Source: Hyposmocoma kahamanoa (taxonomy: Eukaryota > Arthropoda > Insecta > Lepidoptera > Cosmopterigidae). Taken from it: a stretch of DNA of 64,000 bases. The notes under the pieces were generated by a model that worked only from the letters and a program-made list of their open reading frames with translations, did no database searches and was not told the origin of the DNA. A program made the translations under genes and the position numbers. Below are positions 1 to 10,656 of this stretch, piece by piece (within the stretch, counting starts at the first letter, position 1; each line of letters opens with the position of its first letter). The DNA lies in contig NW_020653397.1 in the NCBI RefSeq assembly GCF_003589595.1, positions 626,529 to 690,528 on the forward strand. The letters run 5' to 3'.

Positions 1-1465
1 AAGACTGTGGCAGCTGCTCTATCATATACTTCTCAGTTTTGTAAGTAACTTTCTTTAATTCCTCCTTCCTCCTCATTTTGTATGAGCAAGATCACATATA
101 TATTTATAATTGTAATCTAATAATTTAAATTTCTTATAGAATGTTACTTACCTACTACATGAATAAATAAAAATGCTGTGTCTAACCATAGTTGATTAAT
201 GTTATTTTATGACAATAGTCATAACAGGACGAGTCAATGACACAAGTTTATAAAATAATAAAAATAAAGATCAATCAGTCGTTATCTCAGAATATAGTTA
301 TACTATCTCGCAAGGAAATACATGTCACAGGGTAACACCACACGCCATGATCCAAAAGTAATATTCTGAATAATCAATGGGCGTTAATTTTGACTTTCCA
401 TTCAGATAATTTTGAATCATAGCTTGTGGGGTTACCCTGTGCATGTTCTCTTCAGATAGTACTTCAAGATTTGTAGTAATTGTAAACAATTCAATGTGGT
501 GTTTTTGTTCACTTTATTTATCTCAATATCAAACAACCTAACGTAGATTACTTACATAAATAATATAATATCCATATTTCAGCTCATTTCTATTATTTAA
601 CTTCTATATAAGATTTCTTTTTCAGCTCATTACTCAGACGACCGTGAAGTTGGTAAGACCATAAAGAATACAGCTGAAACTGTATCGTTTTTCGACGACG
701 TCTTTGATTCTACCAACGGAGCCACACTCAATCATATAAAATGAAAAGGAAAAAATCTCAGGAAATATGAAATTTTGTTGGCCAACAGAGTGAGTAGGTT
801 ACCCGTGCGAGTGTACCTTTATTAAAAAAACTGGGTTACAACACTCAAAAGTTTTAAAAGATTGGGGCAATTTTTTAAGGAGAAAAATATAAAAATAATG
901 CGCACGAGACATTTTAATTCAGACCCAATAGAAAACTTTTTCGGTCAAGTGCGCGCCTATAATTTTGGAAATAACGATTCGGATTGCCACACTTTATAAA
1001 CACATTTCGATCTCTATTGATTACTCGTTCATAAAGTTTCATTCGGAAACCTATAATTGCGAAGCTGATTCGGGTAATCAATTGATCAATGTACAAAATC
1101 TATTTAAAGAAACGGAGGTCGAAAATGTTACTGAGGATGTTTGTACTGGAACTACTAATGTATGAAATGTTGAATTTGAAAATATTTACGTGCAAGCGTG
1201 TCGTGAAAATTTACACGTACACTCACGTGCATACACTGCGGGGTGGTTAGTTCGTAAAATTACACAGAAAGTCAAATGTGAAGATTGCAAAAACGATCTT
1301 GCCACAAACGAAAGTTCTATCCATACTTGGATTAGCCATATGGAATTTAAAACCATTAAACAAAACAAACTAACCTACCCTTCGGAACATGTGGTGGCTT
1401 ATTTTGGCAATATTGTGAATGAATCAAACGAATATTTAAAAAAGAGCCTCACAGAAATAATCTGA
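1..1465 (+). pseudogene. P-element/THAP9-like transposase relic (3' part)
   Basis: The decayed reading frame matches the C-terminal half of P-element/THAP9-type transposases. Blocks seen in order: a short block at 1-45 (VAAALSYTSQF) followed by a GTAAGT-like donor; a block after a CAG at about 624 ending FFDDVFDSTNGA; a block at about 908-1000 with DPIENFFGQVRAYNFG, the family's typical P-IENFFG-R motif; and a last block at 1170-1465 with AYTAGWLVRKI and paired cysteines (CEDC), ending in TGA at 1463-1465. Stops and frame changes separate the blocks, for example the TAA just after the NFFG block, so no active enzyme can be made. The copy runs off the left edge of the window. The family is clear; the exact subgroup is not. 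Confidence 0.75.
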
Positions 1466-1734
1466 CAAAAGAAATAAAACAACATACCCTTGCTAAGTAC
1501 TCCTTTGCCTTTCTCAATTGTATGGTACATGGGCCGCTTGTAATAGAGTGTATTGTTACTATAACAATTCGTTTTGCGGTTTATAATTGATGCAATATTA
1601 TTAATAAAATTATTAAAGGCACAGACGTATTTCGGCTACGGGGTAAGATTTTACCACAACAAGGCATTAAATAAGTATAAAAAAAAAAATTGAAAATAAA
1701 AAAGGTAAAATAAGTAATTTATATTTTAAATTAA

Positions 1735-2310
1735 TTAAAACCGAACCGTACAATTGAGGATGTCAAACAAATACTTAGCTAGAATATCTTATTTCTTTTG
1801 GTTATGTGAGCCTCTTTTGCCTTTTGCCTAACATTCGTTTGACTCGTTTACAACATCACCAAAATACCTGAGCGCATGTTCAAAAGGGTAGGTTAGTTTG
1901 TTTTTGTTCAATTAATGGTTTTCAAATGTTTTAAACAAAAATTCCTGTGACTAACTATCTAGTTAGTCACAGGAATTTTTGACATAGCTAATCAAATTAT
2001 GGATAGAGTCTGCGGTGGTGGTAAGATAATTTTAAAGTTTTCATGTTAAATTTCTGTGTAATTTTACGAACTGAATAAGTACCCTACCGTGTACCTGTAA
2101 ACTTACGATTTGCTTGCACGTAAAGATTTTTAGTTTTAACATTTGGTACATTGTAGTTATACCTTCAATAACATTTTCGCCATCAGTTTATTTAAATAGA
2201 TTTGGTAATTTGGTCATTTCATTAACCGAATCACCTTCGGGATTTTTACTTTGAATAGAATAATCAATAGAGACCGAAATCTCTTTGTAAAGGCGTATAA
2301 TCCGGAGAGT
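1735..2310 (-). pseudogene. Inverted, diverged copy of the P-like transposase 3' end
   Basis: Read on the minus strand, this segment repeats about 985-1540 of the first relic with many substitutions. The block around LVRKI, the lysine/asparagine-rich block and the 3' flank near the TGA can all be matched. The two arms are separated by about 200 AT-rich bases. A perfect hairpin (1937-1980) interrupts this copy. It could be a second insertion or half of a palindromic rearrangement. Confidence 0.65.
1937..1980. repeat. Perfect 21-bp hairpin
   Basis: Two perfectly complementary 21-base arms (1937-1957 and 1960-1980) flank a 2-base spacer. The left arm begins AAAAATTCCTGTGACTAACT. It lies inside the inverted P-like relic where the other copy has no such palindrome, so it looks like a later local foldback rather than part of the transposase. 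Confidence 0.9.
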
Positions 2311-2880
2311 TATTTCTAAAATGATTGGTTATCAATTGTACGAAAAAGTGTTCTATTGTGTGTCAATAAAAAATATTAATTGAAAAAAGAGTGTTGCAGC
2401 CTAATTTTTTAAAGTATGTACAAATGCCCCGAGGAACTGCCCATAAATGTTTGATTTTACTAAAAAAAATTGAAAATAAACAAGGTCAAATAACAAAATG
2501 TGTTTCATTTTTCAAAATTTATTCACCTAATTAATACCGAATAAGCCTAGGAGCCGGAAAAATATGCAAATTGGCTGTTAACACTGTGCCTTCGCTTTCA
2601 TGTCATACGTAATTTAAAAAAAAACCAACTGTCATGTTCTAAATCACTCTTTCCTTATTGGCCATTATCCGTAAAGGGGAGTGGTTCGTCTGATACGTAG
2701 TATCTCTTATTAGTTTGTGATATAAACCCGTACAATATATTGATTAAATACGTTATTAATAATATTAATTCTCCAATTTGTTGCAGTACGGTGTAGTGCG
2801 GTATTATTGAGTAATAATCGCAAAAAACATTAAGTATTTATATGTATGTTTTCTAATAAAAATACGTCTCCTTTACCAAA
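2311..2880 (+). promoter_or_regulatory. Upstream region of the FKBP-like gene
   Basis: AT-rich DNA with no reading frame. It should hold the promoter and 5' UTR of the gene starting at 2881. An in-frame TAA at 2857-2859 lies just upstream of the ATG and rules out an N-terminal extension in this exon. A TTGTTGCAG at about 2778-2786 could be a 5' UTR splice acceptor. I see no recognisable core promoter motif. Confidence 0.3.
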
Positions 2881-3309
2881 ATGCACGAAGAAACCATTGT
2901 TAGCACGCGCATGGACCGCGAACTTCGCAAGAGAGTCATACAACCGGGTGACTACACAATAGTGCCTTATGAAGATTCGCGTTGTAAAATCAAATTATCG
3001 GAAGTGAAATGCACCAATAAAGGTGGAGAAGATTGCGAAATAGACCCGGATAGCGTTATATTCAGCGATGACTTTCCAGGAATACTTCTAATTGGAGATA
3101 GCGACAATTTTATAGACAAAGATATAGAGCTTATTTTGCAGCAAATGTGTAGTGGTGAGAAGAGTGCAGTGAGTTTGACGTACAGAGACAATGATGAGAA
3201 TTTAGTAAAACAGGTCAGCTGCAACATAGAGCTGCTGGAAGTGACTGAGGAACAGGTGATCAGCGACTGGTCATGGCAGAGGCTGCATGAGGCAGCAATG
3301 CATCATAAG
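2881..3309 (+). CDS. FKBP-like gene, exon 1 (143 codons)
   Basis: Starts at ATG with AAA before it and ends CATCATAAG before GTGACA. It encodes the whole degenerate FKBP-like domain and the first turn of TPR1 (WQRLHEAAMHHK). Confidence 0.85.
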
Positions 3310-6300
3310 GTGACAACAACTTGTTTATCTTGATGTGAATGACATTTTCCATACACTACATAAGTTTGAGAATGCATTCCTGAAGCCAATGGGAATTGTA
3401 TAGTAATCACTGGTGCTTAGGTGTAAAGATGACATCTGCATCCAATGGAACGGCAATGCTGAATTAACATTTGGTAACCTTGGGGGCCCAACGGTTAGCA
3501 CCGTCTATGCTTTGGTTTGTGTTGAACAAGGAGATCCTGAGTTTGATTCCCGTTAAGACCAATTTGTTCTTTGGGAAATAAGTTTTTCTAACACTTAAAA
3601 TAGGCCTTGACATTGAGTTGTGGACACCAACCCGTTACGCCAAGTACCAAGCTTTTCTAAATTACTTGTGTTGTTGAATTCCTTTGCTCTGGTACTTATT
3701 TAACATGGGATTCCCAAGTTTGGGAATGGGTAATTGGTGTGGCTGTCTGGCACATTATTCTTATTAATACGAAGTTCTTTCAGCTATGGTGGAATTTGTA
3801 AATACTCTTTTGTCTGACTTTCATATTGCATTACAAATTTTCAGGAGCAAGGAGTATTATTAGTGAAGCAGAAACGGTTACCAGATGCTTTCAGAAGGTT
3901 TAGCAAGGCCCTCAAGTTGGTGGTGGCCGTAGAGCCAGCGACTGAGTATAAGGAAATCACAGATTTGAGGGTAACTGCCTTTTCTTAATATTTTATTACT
4001 GACCTCTTTCTCTTACAATTTGTTGTCACCCTATTTTGAGTGAACCTCTTCTCTAAAGCCTGTCATCACTGATTGTGAGTTTTTCACATGAAAGACTTTG
4101 CTGTTGTTGTAATGGGATGGTTTGTTCAGGGTCTATACCTCCTTCGTCCAACTAATCAACCAGCAAGTGGTCTATTGTAATCACTATTAATTTTAACTCA
4201 CAGCCAAGAGCCACAGAATTAAAGAACTCGGATTGTATTAGGCTTTATTCAGAGTGGCCGCGAGCGCGGGTGCGTGTAGATATTGGCTCGGTCCGCCCAT
4301 GCTTTTCACAGTGTTTCGTCTAGTATCTAGTGTCTGTATGCGACGTTTGTTTCGACGCATGGATCTACCCGCTGCCGTAGGCGCTTCGGCACTGTGAAAG
4401 GGAACACGCCAAGAACCGCGCACCCGCGTCTACCACCGCGCCCGCGCCTTCACTCTAAATGAGCCCTTAGGTTCAACATGTTGGCCACTCTTGAGATTTT
4501 GAAATTGTTTGTAATGATTTTGATTGTTTAACACATTCAGACTTGGATCAAATTGACTATATTTTGTTGTCCAATGGGGCAGATTTTCATATGGCTAATG
4601 GAGGTGCATCACCTCCCACCGTTCCATAAACCAAAAGTTTTTTCAGGCGGTTTGCCTAGTTTTTGAGTGTGTATTCTTGTCTTAATCTTGGGCAAAAGAA
4701 GAGGACTGAGTCAATGCAGGACTTCACACATCTTTATTGAGTCACACCCCGGATACTCCATACAACGGGCGAAAATTATTTACCCACTACTACTACTTAC
4801 AGTAAGGCGCTATCTGCACACGCATAAATGTGTGTGTGAAGTGGCAGGGTTACACATCACTTGCTCGTAATATTACGTTACGTGGTCAGAGCGGCAACAT
4901 AGCGAAAATTCTAACGCAAATCTGTTATCTATAATTCTATGATAGAATCGATAATTATACATGTTCATTACGTGTTTATATTGATATAATATTATATTTT
5001 TCATTAATTCACTAACTAGAATAATATTGAAGATTTATTTTAAAAACGTATTAAAAGCACTTTATATGTAATATTTTGGACAGGTACCTTTAAATAAGGT
5101 AACCGAAGTATTCCAAATTGTGTGTCCAAGTTTATCATTGCCTAGTTAATAATTAGGTATATTCACTACGTAATATTTATCGGCAAAACAAATTGAAAAT
5201 TCGAGAACCCTTGTCTAGCTCACGAAGTTATGGCGTCTTATTATATTGATATAATAAATCCGTATTATATATTACTCTGCACTAATGAAACAATAACTGA
5301 AGGAGTCTCAGACATAAGTTTTTTTACTTACTTAAACAATAGAAACCCTCTCGTTATTCTCTGTTTAGATGATTATAAACAGCCGTACACAGCATAATTC
5401 ACGACCATTATAAATTGTAACGTAAAATGATGTTGTATATTATTTACGTACAAATTTTCGTAATGAATAAATTAAAACTATATTCAAATAGCAAAGCCGT
5501 CTTAGCGCGAAAACGGCTCGCCGACAGCCTTGTTGTCGTTCAGTCAATGTGACCGTCAATGTGTGGGGCGTGGAACGGTATCTAAAGCTAGAGAGGGGCG
5601 GAGTTCTGTGAACTTTCTTCAGGATGTACTTTTCATCACAATTTTCTCCTTCACAGTTACAATTAGCAAAACAAACTACTCAATATTACAAGCGGGTAAA
5701 ACAAAGTAAACTAAATTACTTCTTAAGTGGAGACTACAACTTGACACGGATAGTGTAGGAGACCGTGACGAACATTTTTTAAAGAAGTTATAGTGAATTC
5801 GATGAATGGAGCTCATTATTAGGATAGATCTATAAACTTACTCCAAGAAAGACTATGAAATTTACCTAAATACAACATTAAACAGTGTATACAACACTTT
5901 GATTGGGACAATTATAATATTTACTTTATTGAATGTCATGGTGTTTCTATTACCATGACATTTATTATTTACTAGTGGGAGTATTTTCCCAAAAAAATAT
6001 TTTTGTTATTGTTGATACAAAGATCCAACAAATACAAAGAAAACTTCCTTTGACCCGGCTGGACAGGAACCAGCGACTTCGTCATAACATACAAATATTC
6101 GCCATTACTAATTTCTTGCATCTTTGTTTCTGGTTTTACGACTTTTTTTATCATAGACCTATAAGATAAGATGAACCTATAAGATTTTATTAGATTAGAA
6201 AGATTTTTCTTCTATCAGGCTGGTGCATAAAGGACAATTATTTTCTTATTTTACCCATAACATATTATATTTTTAGGTAAAACTCTACAATAACTTAGCG

Positions 6301-6573
6301 CACATCCAATTGGAATACAATGAGTACTCAGCAGCGTATGACTTGTGCAACCGGGCCCTAAAGTACGAACCAGACAACATAAAAGCTTTATATCGGAGAG
6401 GCCTTGCACGAGTCGGCTTACATGAATATGAGGACGCGTGGAAGGACATAAATACAGTTCTACGGATAGACGCTAACAATAAAGCGGCTCAACAGAAGAT
6501 CAAGGAGTTGAAACTAATTCTTGAAAATATGAATAAAAATTACAATAGTGTTATTAAGAAAATGTTTAGATGA
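2881..6573 (+). CDS. FKBP-like TPR protein (FKBPL/BDBT-like)
   Basis: Three coding exons (2881-3309, 3845-3970, 6277-6573), all with GT/AG borders and phase-0 junctions, give 283 residues. Residues ~20-115 resemble a degenerate FKBP fold (conserved-type stretch LILQQMCSGEKSAVSL) without an obvious rotamase active site. Residues ~136-255 form three TPR motifs: HHKEQGVLLVKQKRLPDAF, then LYNNLAHIQLEYNEYSAAYD, then KALYRRGLARVGLHEYEDAW. The second-repeat Asn and third-repeat Lys/Arg typical of an Hsp90-binding carboxylate clamp are visible; the usual first-repeat Asn position is Val. The tail (KIKELKLILENMNKN) is helical and charged. This architecture matches non-catalytic FKBP co-chaperones such as FKBPL and Drosophila Bride of doubletime. 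The chaperone-adaptor role is inferred from the family, and the exact orthologue is not settled. An in-frame stop at 2857 fixes the start. Confidence 0.85.
3478..3640 (+). repeat. tRNA-derived SINE fragment in intron 1
   Basis: A tRNA-like head with an A-box-like stretch (CCCAACGGTTAGCACC) and a B-box-like stretch (GAGTTTGATTCCCG) about 45 bases apart. It has no cloverleaf with intact acceptor pairing, so it is read as a SINE and not a tRNA gene. Confidence 0.5.
3845..3970 (+). CDS. FKBP-like gene, exon 2 (42 codons)
   Basis: The acceptor TTTTCAG and the donor AGG-GTAACT bound an open frame reading EQGVLLVKQKRLPDAFRRF onward. It supplies most of TPR1 and the linker to TPR2. Confidence 0.85.
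4241..4466. mobile_element. GC-rich MITE with TTA target duplication
   Basis: Terminal inverted repeats GGCTTTATTCAGAGTG (left) and the complement of CACTCTAAATGAGCCC (right) bound 226 bases of GC-rich DNA with no coding frame, in intron 2 of the FKBP-like gene. TTA lies on both sides (4238-4240 and 4467-4469). Short TTA/TWA duplications are typical of PIF/Harbinger elements. Its interior shares sequence, inverted, with the element at 32396-32734. Confidence 0.75.
4467..6276 (+). other. Rest of FKBP-like intron 2
   Basis: AT-rich intron. Apart from the SINE remnant at 5933-6095, I see no exon, repeat family or motif that I can name. Confidence 0.6.
5933..6095 (-). repeat. Diverged SINE (family S1) remnant
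   Basis: Shares the order of blocks seen in better S1 copies: an ATGACATTTATTATTTACTAGTGGGAG-like tail, then 'gatacaaagatc', then a tRNA-like head with the complement of a B box (GGACAGGAACCAGCGACTTC). Many substitutions point to an old copy. Confidence 0.5.
6277..6573 (+). CDS. FKBP-like gene, terminal exon (98 codons plus stop)
   Basis: The acceptor TATTTTTAG precedes GTAAAACTCTAC. It encodes TPR2, TPR3 and the helical tail, ending KKMFR and TGA. A strong match to TPR consensus spacing: alanine and glycine at the helix-packing positions and prolines between repeats (KYEPDN). Confidence 0.9.
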   Translation, partial: VKLYNNLAHIQLEYNEYSAAYDLCNRALKYEPDNIKALYRRGLARVGLHEYEDAWKDINTVLRIDANNKAAQQKIKELKLILENMNKNYNSVIKKMFR

Positions 6574-6674
6574 TTTCTTTTGTAATAAGTGTTTAGATAG
6601 ATAAATATAAGAGTACGTAATTTGAACCAGGTTTTTATTTTGCATTAATTTATTAATTTGTAAAGGATTATAAA

Positions 6675-6680
6675 AATAAA
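6675..6680 (+). terminator. Likely polyadenylation signal of the FKBP-like gene
   Basis: AATAAA about 100 bases after the stop codon, in AT-rich DNA. A sensible distance for an insect 3' UTR, but cleavage is not shown by the sequence alone. Confidence 0.5.
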
Positions 6681-7394
6681 AGTTATTTGGTTTTAGACTT
6701 ACTAAAAATATTTATTAGTTAATTGAAGAAGAAAATATAGTCTAAGGGAGTCACTGCCGATTTCGCTTTCGTCATTATGCTGAAAATTTTAACCTAATAT
6801 CTTCGAGACACGCGTACCTCTTAAGGGTCGAGCCCCACTATTGTTATCATCCATACAATGGACGCGTAGGAATCTACGCATTGAAATCCAAATAATTTTG
6901 ATTTCATACTTAGCAAATTACACTTGAAATCGTAACATTGATTAAACTCTACTGCTTATTTGTAAGGCAAATTCCCCCGAGAAGAATGTGTGGGAAACTA
7001 TAATAGGGGTTTTTTTTTTGTATGTAAACATTTCATTACTTACAACATTTGTTTTAAATAATGATGGATGAAGACAACCTGCAAGAACTAAACGGGTCAC
7101 AATCATAAATTTTATTAATCCCAGTACGCAGAAACTGAATAATAACCTTTAGTGTAAAGTTTTCGTTTCACTGTTGTCTTAAACCTCATAAATGGCAAAT
7201 TGTGGATTAACTGGAATATACATTGGTCCTTAGATAAATTTGTGACTTTGTGAAGAAGATTGTCAAGAATTGCCAGTTGTATTTTTATCCCTCATATTCA
7301 GTTATGTTTATCACTATAGCATCGTTCGTGAAGCACGACACATCGCAGTTACAATATAGTAAGGTTTGAATCCCACTAAGGCTCAATTTACATT

Positions 7395-7412
7395 GCGGCG
7401 GCGGCGGCGGCG
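7395..7412. repeat. (GCG)6 microsatellite
   Basis: Six uninterrupted GCG triplets in otherwise AT-rich DNA. No coding frame uses it. Confidence 0.9.
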
Positions 7413-8239
7413 AAATGGAATGGAAGCGAATTTTTGTACCGAAATTGTACGGTCAACGGCACATCAGACTACACATTTTTGTTCGAAAATCGCTTAAAAA
7501 GTTACGTCCATGTGTTTACATAGCAAAATGAACATTATGTCAATTGTGTAATGTACAAATTAGATACGAGCCAAAAAACAAGGCGTACTGCGACCGCGCG
7601 CGCCTTCTTGCGCAGCGAGGCAAAATTGACGCTTTCGTTCCATTCCTTAAATAGATGTCCAAGTATAGATGCGACTTGAACGTCTGTTTTATATAGAGTG
7701 TCGTTAGAACCGTAGCCGTGTTAATTTCTCATACAGTATCTGGTCGATGCTTTCTGCGCGTTCGCATTGTATTGCGCCTGCGAGACTGCACGCGTACGTG
7801 CGCATAAAAGTTAATCACCCAGTGTTGAGCAATCACTATAGTGCGCCACGGTACTCCATATAAATCGCACATTTAGTATGGACGCAATGCCGAAGCGTGC
7901 CGTCTAGTGAGGTTCAACCTTTAAGGGACCTTCCTAAATTTGGGTTGATAAATATATTCTTCGCATTATTTTCTTTCAACATGAAATAACGTGATACACT
8001 TCATTAACTGCGCTCGTAGGCGATGGATATGGCGTGTTACTCCTCGTAGGACTGACGACGACGAAGTAGTGGCGTCTGTGCGATCCACCTTAAATCTTTC
8101 AAGGACTTTAGGAGCGCGAGGTGTAATTCAGGTAGCTCTACCACACAATTAATAATGCAAAAAAAAACAGCCTCAACCAAATCTAACACACGTGGAAAAC
8201 ACATCGATCTTCCGCCATGTTGAATGGTTCTGGAGTTCT

Positions 8240-8500
8240 GCAGCTTGATCTTGATTGCCCCTCCCGATCGGAAACTGCGTCTTTTCCGAGTCGAGGCGCT
8301 TAATTGCGATTCACAACTGGCCGATCGGAAACTTTTGACATTTCAAATCGGAACAATAGCTGATTTAACTCACAAATTAGAAAGATATAATAGGAATCAG
8401 GTTCATCTTCTCGCTCGGAAACCCATCTCATTTCGAGACTCGGCTGGGCTACCCCATCGGGTCGATTCCGGTTTGAACTAAAATCAGCTTGCTGGTGGCA
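8240..8500 (+). repeat. Dispersed repeat R1, copy 1
   Basis: About 230 bases shared with 14818-15048 (inverted) and 19505-19712 (same strand). Shared blocks include GAAACTGCGTCTTTTCCGAG and GGGTCGATTCCGGTTTGAA. The ends carry TTGAT-TTGATT-like sequence in inverted orientation, so a non-autonomous DNA element is possible. The frames inside are not conserved as protein. Confidence 0.7.
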
Positions 8501-8513
8501 GTTGTTGCCGTTA

Positions 8514-8720
8514 GGGCGCGTTCCCATTATGTCGTGACGACAGATAGTCGTGCAGTTTAAAGTGTCGTGGTTTATATATTTCAATGAAGTTATTCACACA
8601 TAGAACAACACGATTAACTATCGTTCACGATTTATTTGACCGTACGACGACAGATTGTCGAGACAATGGAAAGAGTTAGAACGACATTCGTCAGACGATA
8701 AATAAAACGTCACGATGAAA
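8514..8720. repeat. Fragment of the CGTCG-rich element
   Basis: Begins AGGGCGCGTTCCCATTATGT, nearly the same end as the fuller copy at 28581. It shares ACGACAGATAGTCGTGCAGT-type blocks and ends with GACGATAAATAAAACGTCAC. Confidence 0.6.
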
Positions 8721-9356
8721 ATGTGAAAAATCCCTTTTGAATTCCTGCGGGAATACAGCATGGAGTCCTTGGGAAATCGGGAGACCCCGACAGGGAGTTA
8801 ATTCCATAACCTAATTGTACGTGTGAGAACGCTCCCCTGGTGTGCGTATATGACATATAGTTGTTTAGGACACGTACGTTATAAACAAAGTATTCACAGA
8901 TTACCTAGTGGGTTATCGTTACCCACGCGTGCACTCGTATATATCGGGCACGCGTGCTTATTACAACATGCGAGGACAAAAATTACAAAATAGGAATTTT
9001 TCCTTTCATTTGCTGGGTATAATCAACAGACGCGATTGCTTACGACGAGGCGCTATACAAGTCATTTTTAATTGTGGTAGTCCTAAACCAGTGCGTGAGC
9101 ACATACTATTTGATACCTACAATATGCCTACAATTTATAGATTTTATTCCTTTTGAATTTGTATTCTTATTGACGTTATGTTTTTTCATATTCAGTAGTT
9201 GTCTTACAAATATTATAGCTGGAGAAATACGTCCCCGAAAATCCCAAAGCATTGTTTAAATATTTCGGCCTTCTCCCTCTTCCTAAAATTACTGGTAGAC
9301 GTCTCGCCAACAGTTATTATGGAATCGTATATAATCATATTTATAATTCACACCTC

Positions 9357-9425
9357 TGATATAATAAAGCCACATCTGCAAAATGACAACTTTTCAAGAG
9401 AGAGGTTAATGTGTGAAACACTGAA
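9357..9425 (+). repeat. Dispersed repeat R3, copy 1
   Basis: The block AATAAAGCCACATCTGCAAA with the following GACAACTTTTCAAGAGAGAG recurs at 11455 and, more diverged, at 29435. Confidence 0.6.
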
Positions 9426-9679
9426 AGCGGGTGCGTGTCGGGTGTGTGTCGGGTCGGGTGTAATTCCACATGGACGACAAAACACTACGCGCCGCCGGAC
9501 AGGCGCAGGTCGTGTCGGCGATAACTTTTATGATTAAATAGGAGAATCACTTATCTATACGTAATTTTGTTTCCGTAAATTATTTTTAAGACTTTCATGT
9601 GAGAGAAACACTTTCACGAGCACAAATGGCAATTTTATACCCAATAATAATAAAAAACTAGCGGTTTCTGCCGCCAAGC

Positions 9680-9966
9680 GTTCAGTTTTGAAGGGTAAGG
9701 GTGCTGGCGAAATTACAGGCACATGAGACTAAGATCTTTGCGATTTAAAGCTCTGAGTGACACTGCAACTGTTATAGATAGGCGCACGTGTCGCTGTTGA
9801 GCGCATCTCTAGAGCCTCAGCACTATTCCTGTTAGTATACACAGGTTTATTTACGTTTGTTTCAACTTTGTAATAATCTCAACATGGTAGCAGTGTATAT
9901 TTAAATAATCTCAACTGTGGCTTACCACCAGGCGGACTTGTTCGTCTCGTCGCTTGGTATAATAAA
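9680..9966 (-). repeat. Dispersed repeat R2, copy 1
   Basis: Shares blocks with six other places in the window. These are the complements of GACGAACAAGTCGTGCGCCT, AACAGTTGCAGTGCCACTCA and CCTTCAAAACCGGAACGCAG. The middle (about 9790-9920) has unrelated sequence, so this copy is interrupted. I know this repeat type from lepidopteran genomes but cannot give a class. Confidence 0.65.
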
Positions 9967-10649
9967 AAAAAAGTTACGTATTCCTTTCGGCTATGAAATA
10001 TTCCGGAATATTAGCTACCCAGGTCTTTAATTGGTTTAGATTCAAACCTTCAATCAATAGTACGAATTCAGAACGATAACATTTTAATAATTACGTGGAA
10101 AATTAGGTCAATCTCAACATGTCCGTTACTGTATCTAATTGAAATAAAATAGTAGAGTGAGTTAAGTAACGAAATAGGTCAGGAGCGTAAAAGAGGCGTG
10201 GTACCGCAAGGCAATTATTGATGCCGTTGTTCTATTTTAAACAGTTTCAAATGCAGGACGTATTTATCCTATCCTAGTATATATCCTATCTATCAACATT
10301 TATTGACATTTGTGTAAAAAACAACCTTTGTAGAAAACTTGATACGGCTTCAGCAAAATTCATTTCTTGTTGTGAATTAAAACTTGTTTTCTCTACGTAG
10401 TGAACAGTCGATGTATATGAGGAATTTTAGAGAGAATATTGCTGGTTTAACGCCATATGACATCATTCCTGAGCCAGTATGACTGCTGTTCTGACATCAG
10501 ACTTGTTTAGTTGACCTTACTTTAATGTAGTCAACTCGGATAATTTGATGCGAACGCACGCTCAATAGCGATACAATTTTGTAAACAGTGCACGAATAGT
10601 GCATGTTTTGTTTCTTTTAGTGCGTAATTTGTGACTGTAAAGAATAATA

Positions 10650-10656
10650 ATGGCAA
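10650..10656 (+). CDS. Copy A exon 1: ATGGCAA
   Basis: Only seven coding bases (Met, Ala and the first base of Ser) before the donor GTGAGT. The remaining GC at 11948 completes an AGC codon in frame with exon 2. A TTTCTTTTAG acceptor at 10611-10620 suggests a 5' UTR exon beginning at 10621. The start is inferred from phase, donor quality and position; a transcript would confirm it. Confidence 0.6.

Larger units (their letters stand above)
6681..10600. other. Intergenic region between the FKBP-like gene and atlastin copy A
   Basis: No convincing exon on either strand. It holds a GCG microsatellite, several dispersed repeats listed separately, and a 7440-7640 segment sharing blocks with 54060-54150 (for example TACAAATTAGATACGAGCC). 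The promoter of atlastin copy A should lie in the last kilobase. Confidence 0.6.

Noticed and set aside
1937..1980. Intrinsic (bacterial) terminator
   Set aside because: Stem and T run fit the shape, but the context is a eukaryotic transposon relic with no adjacent gene.
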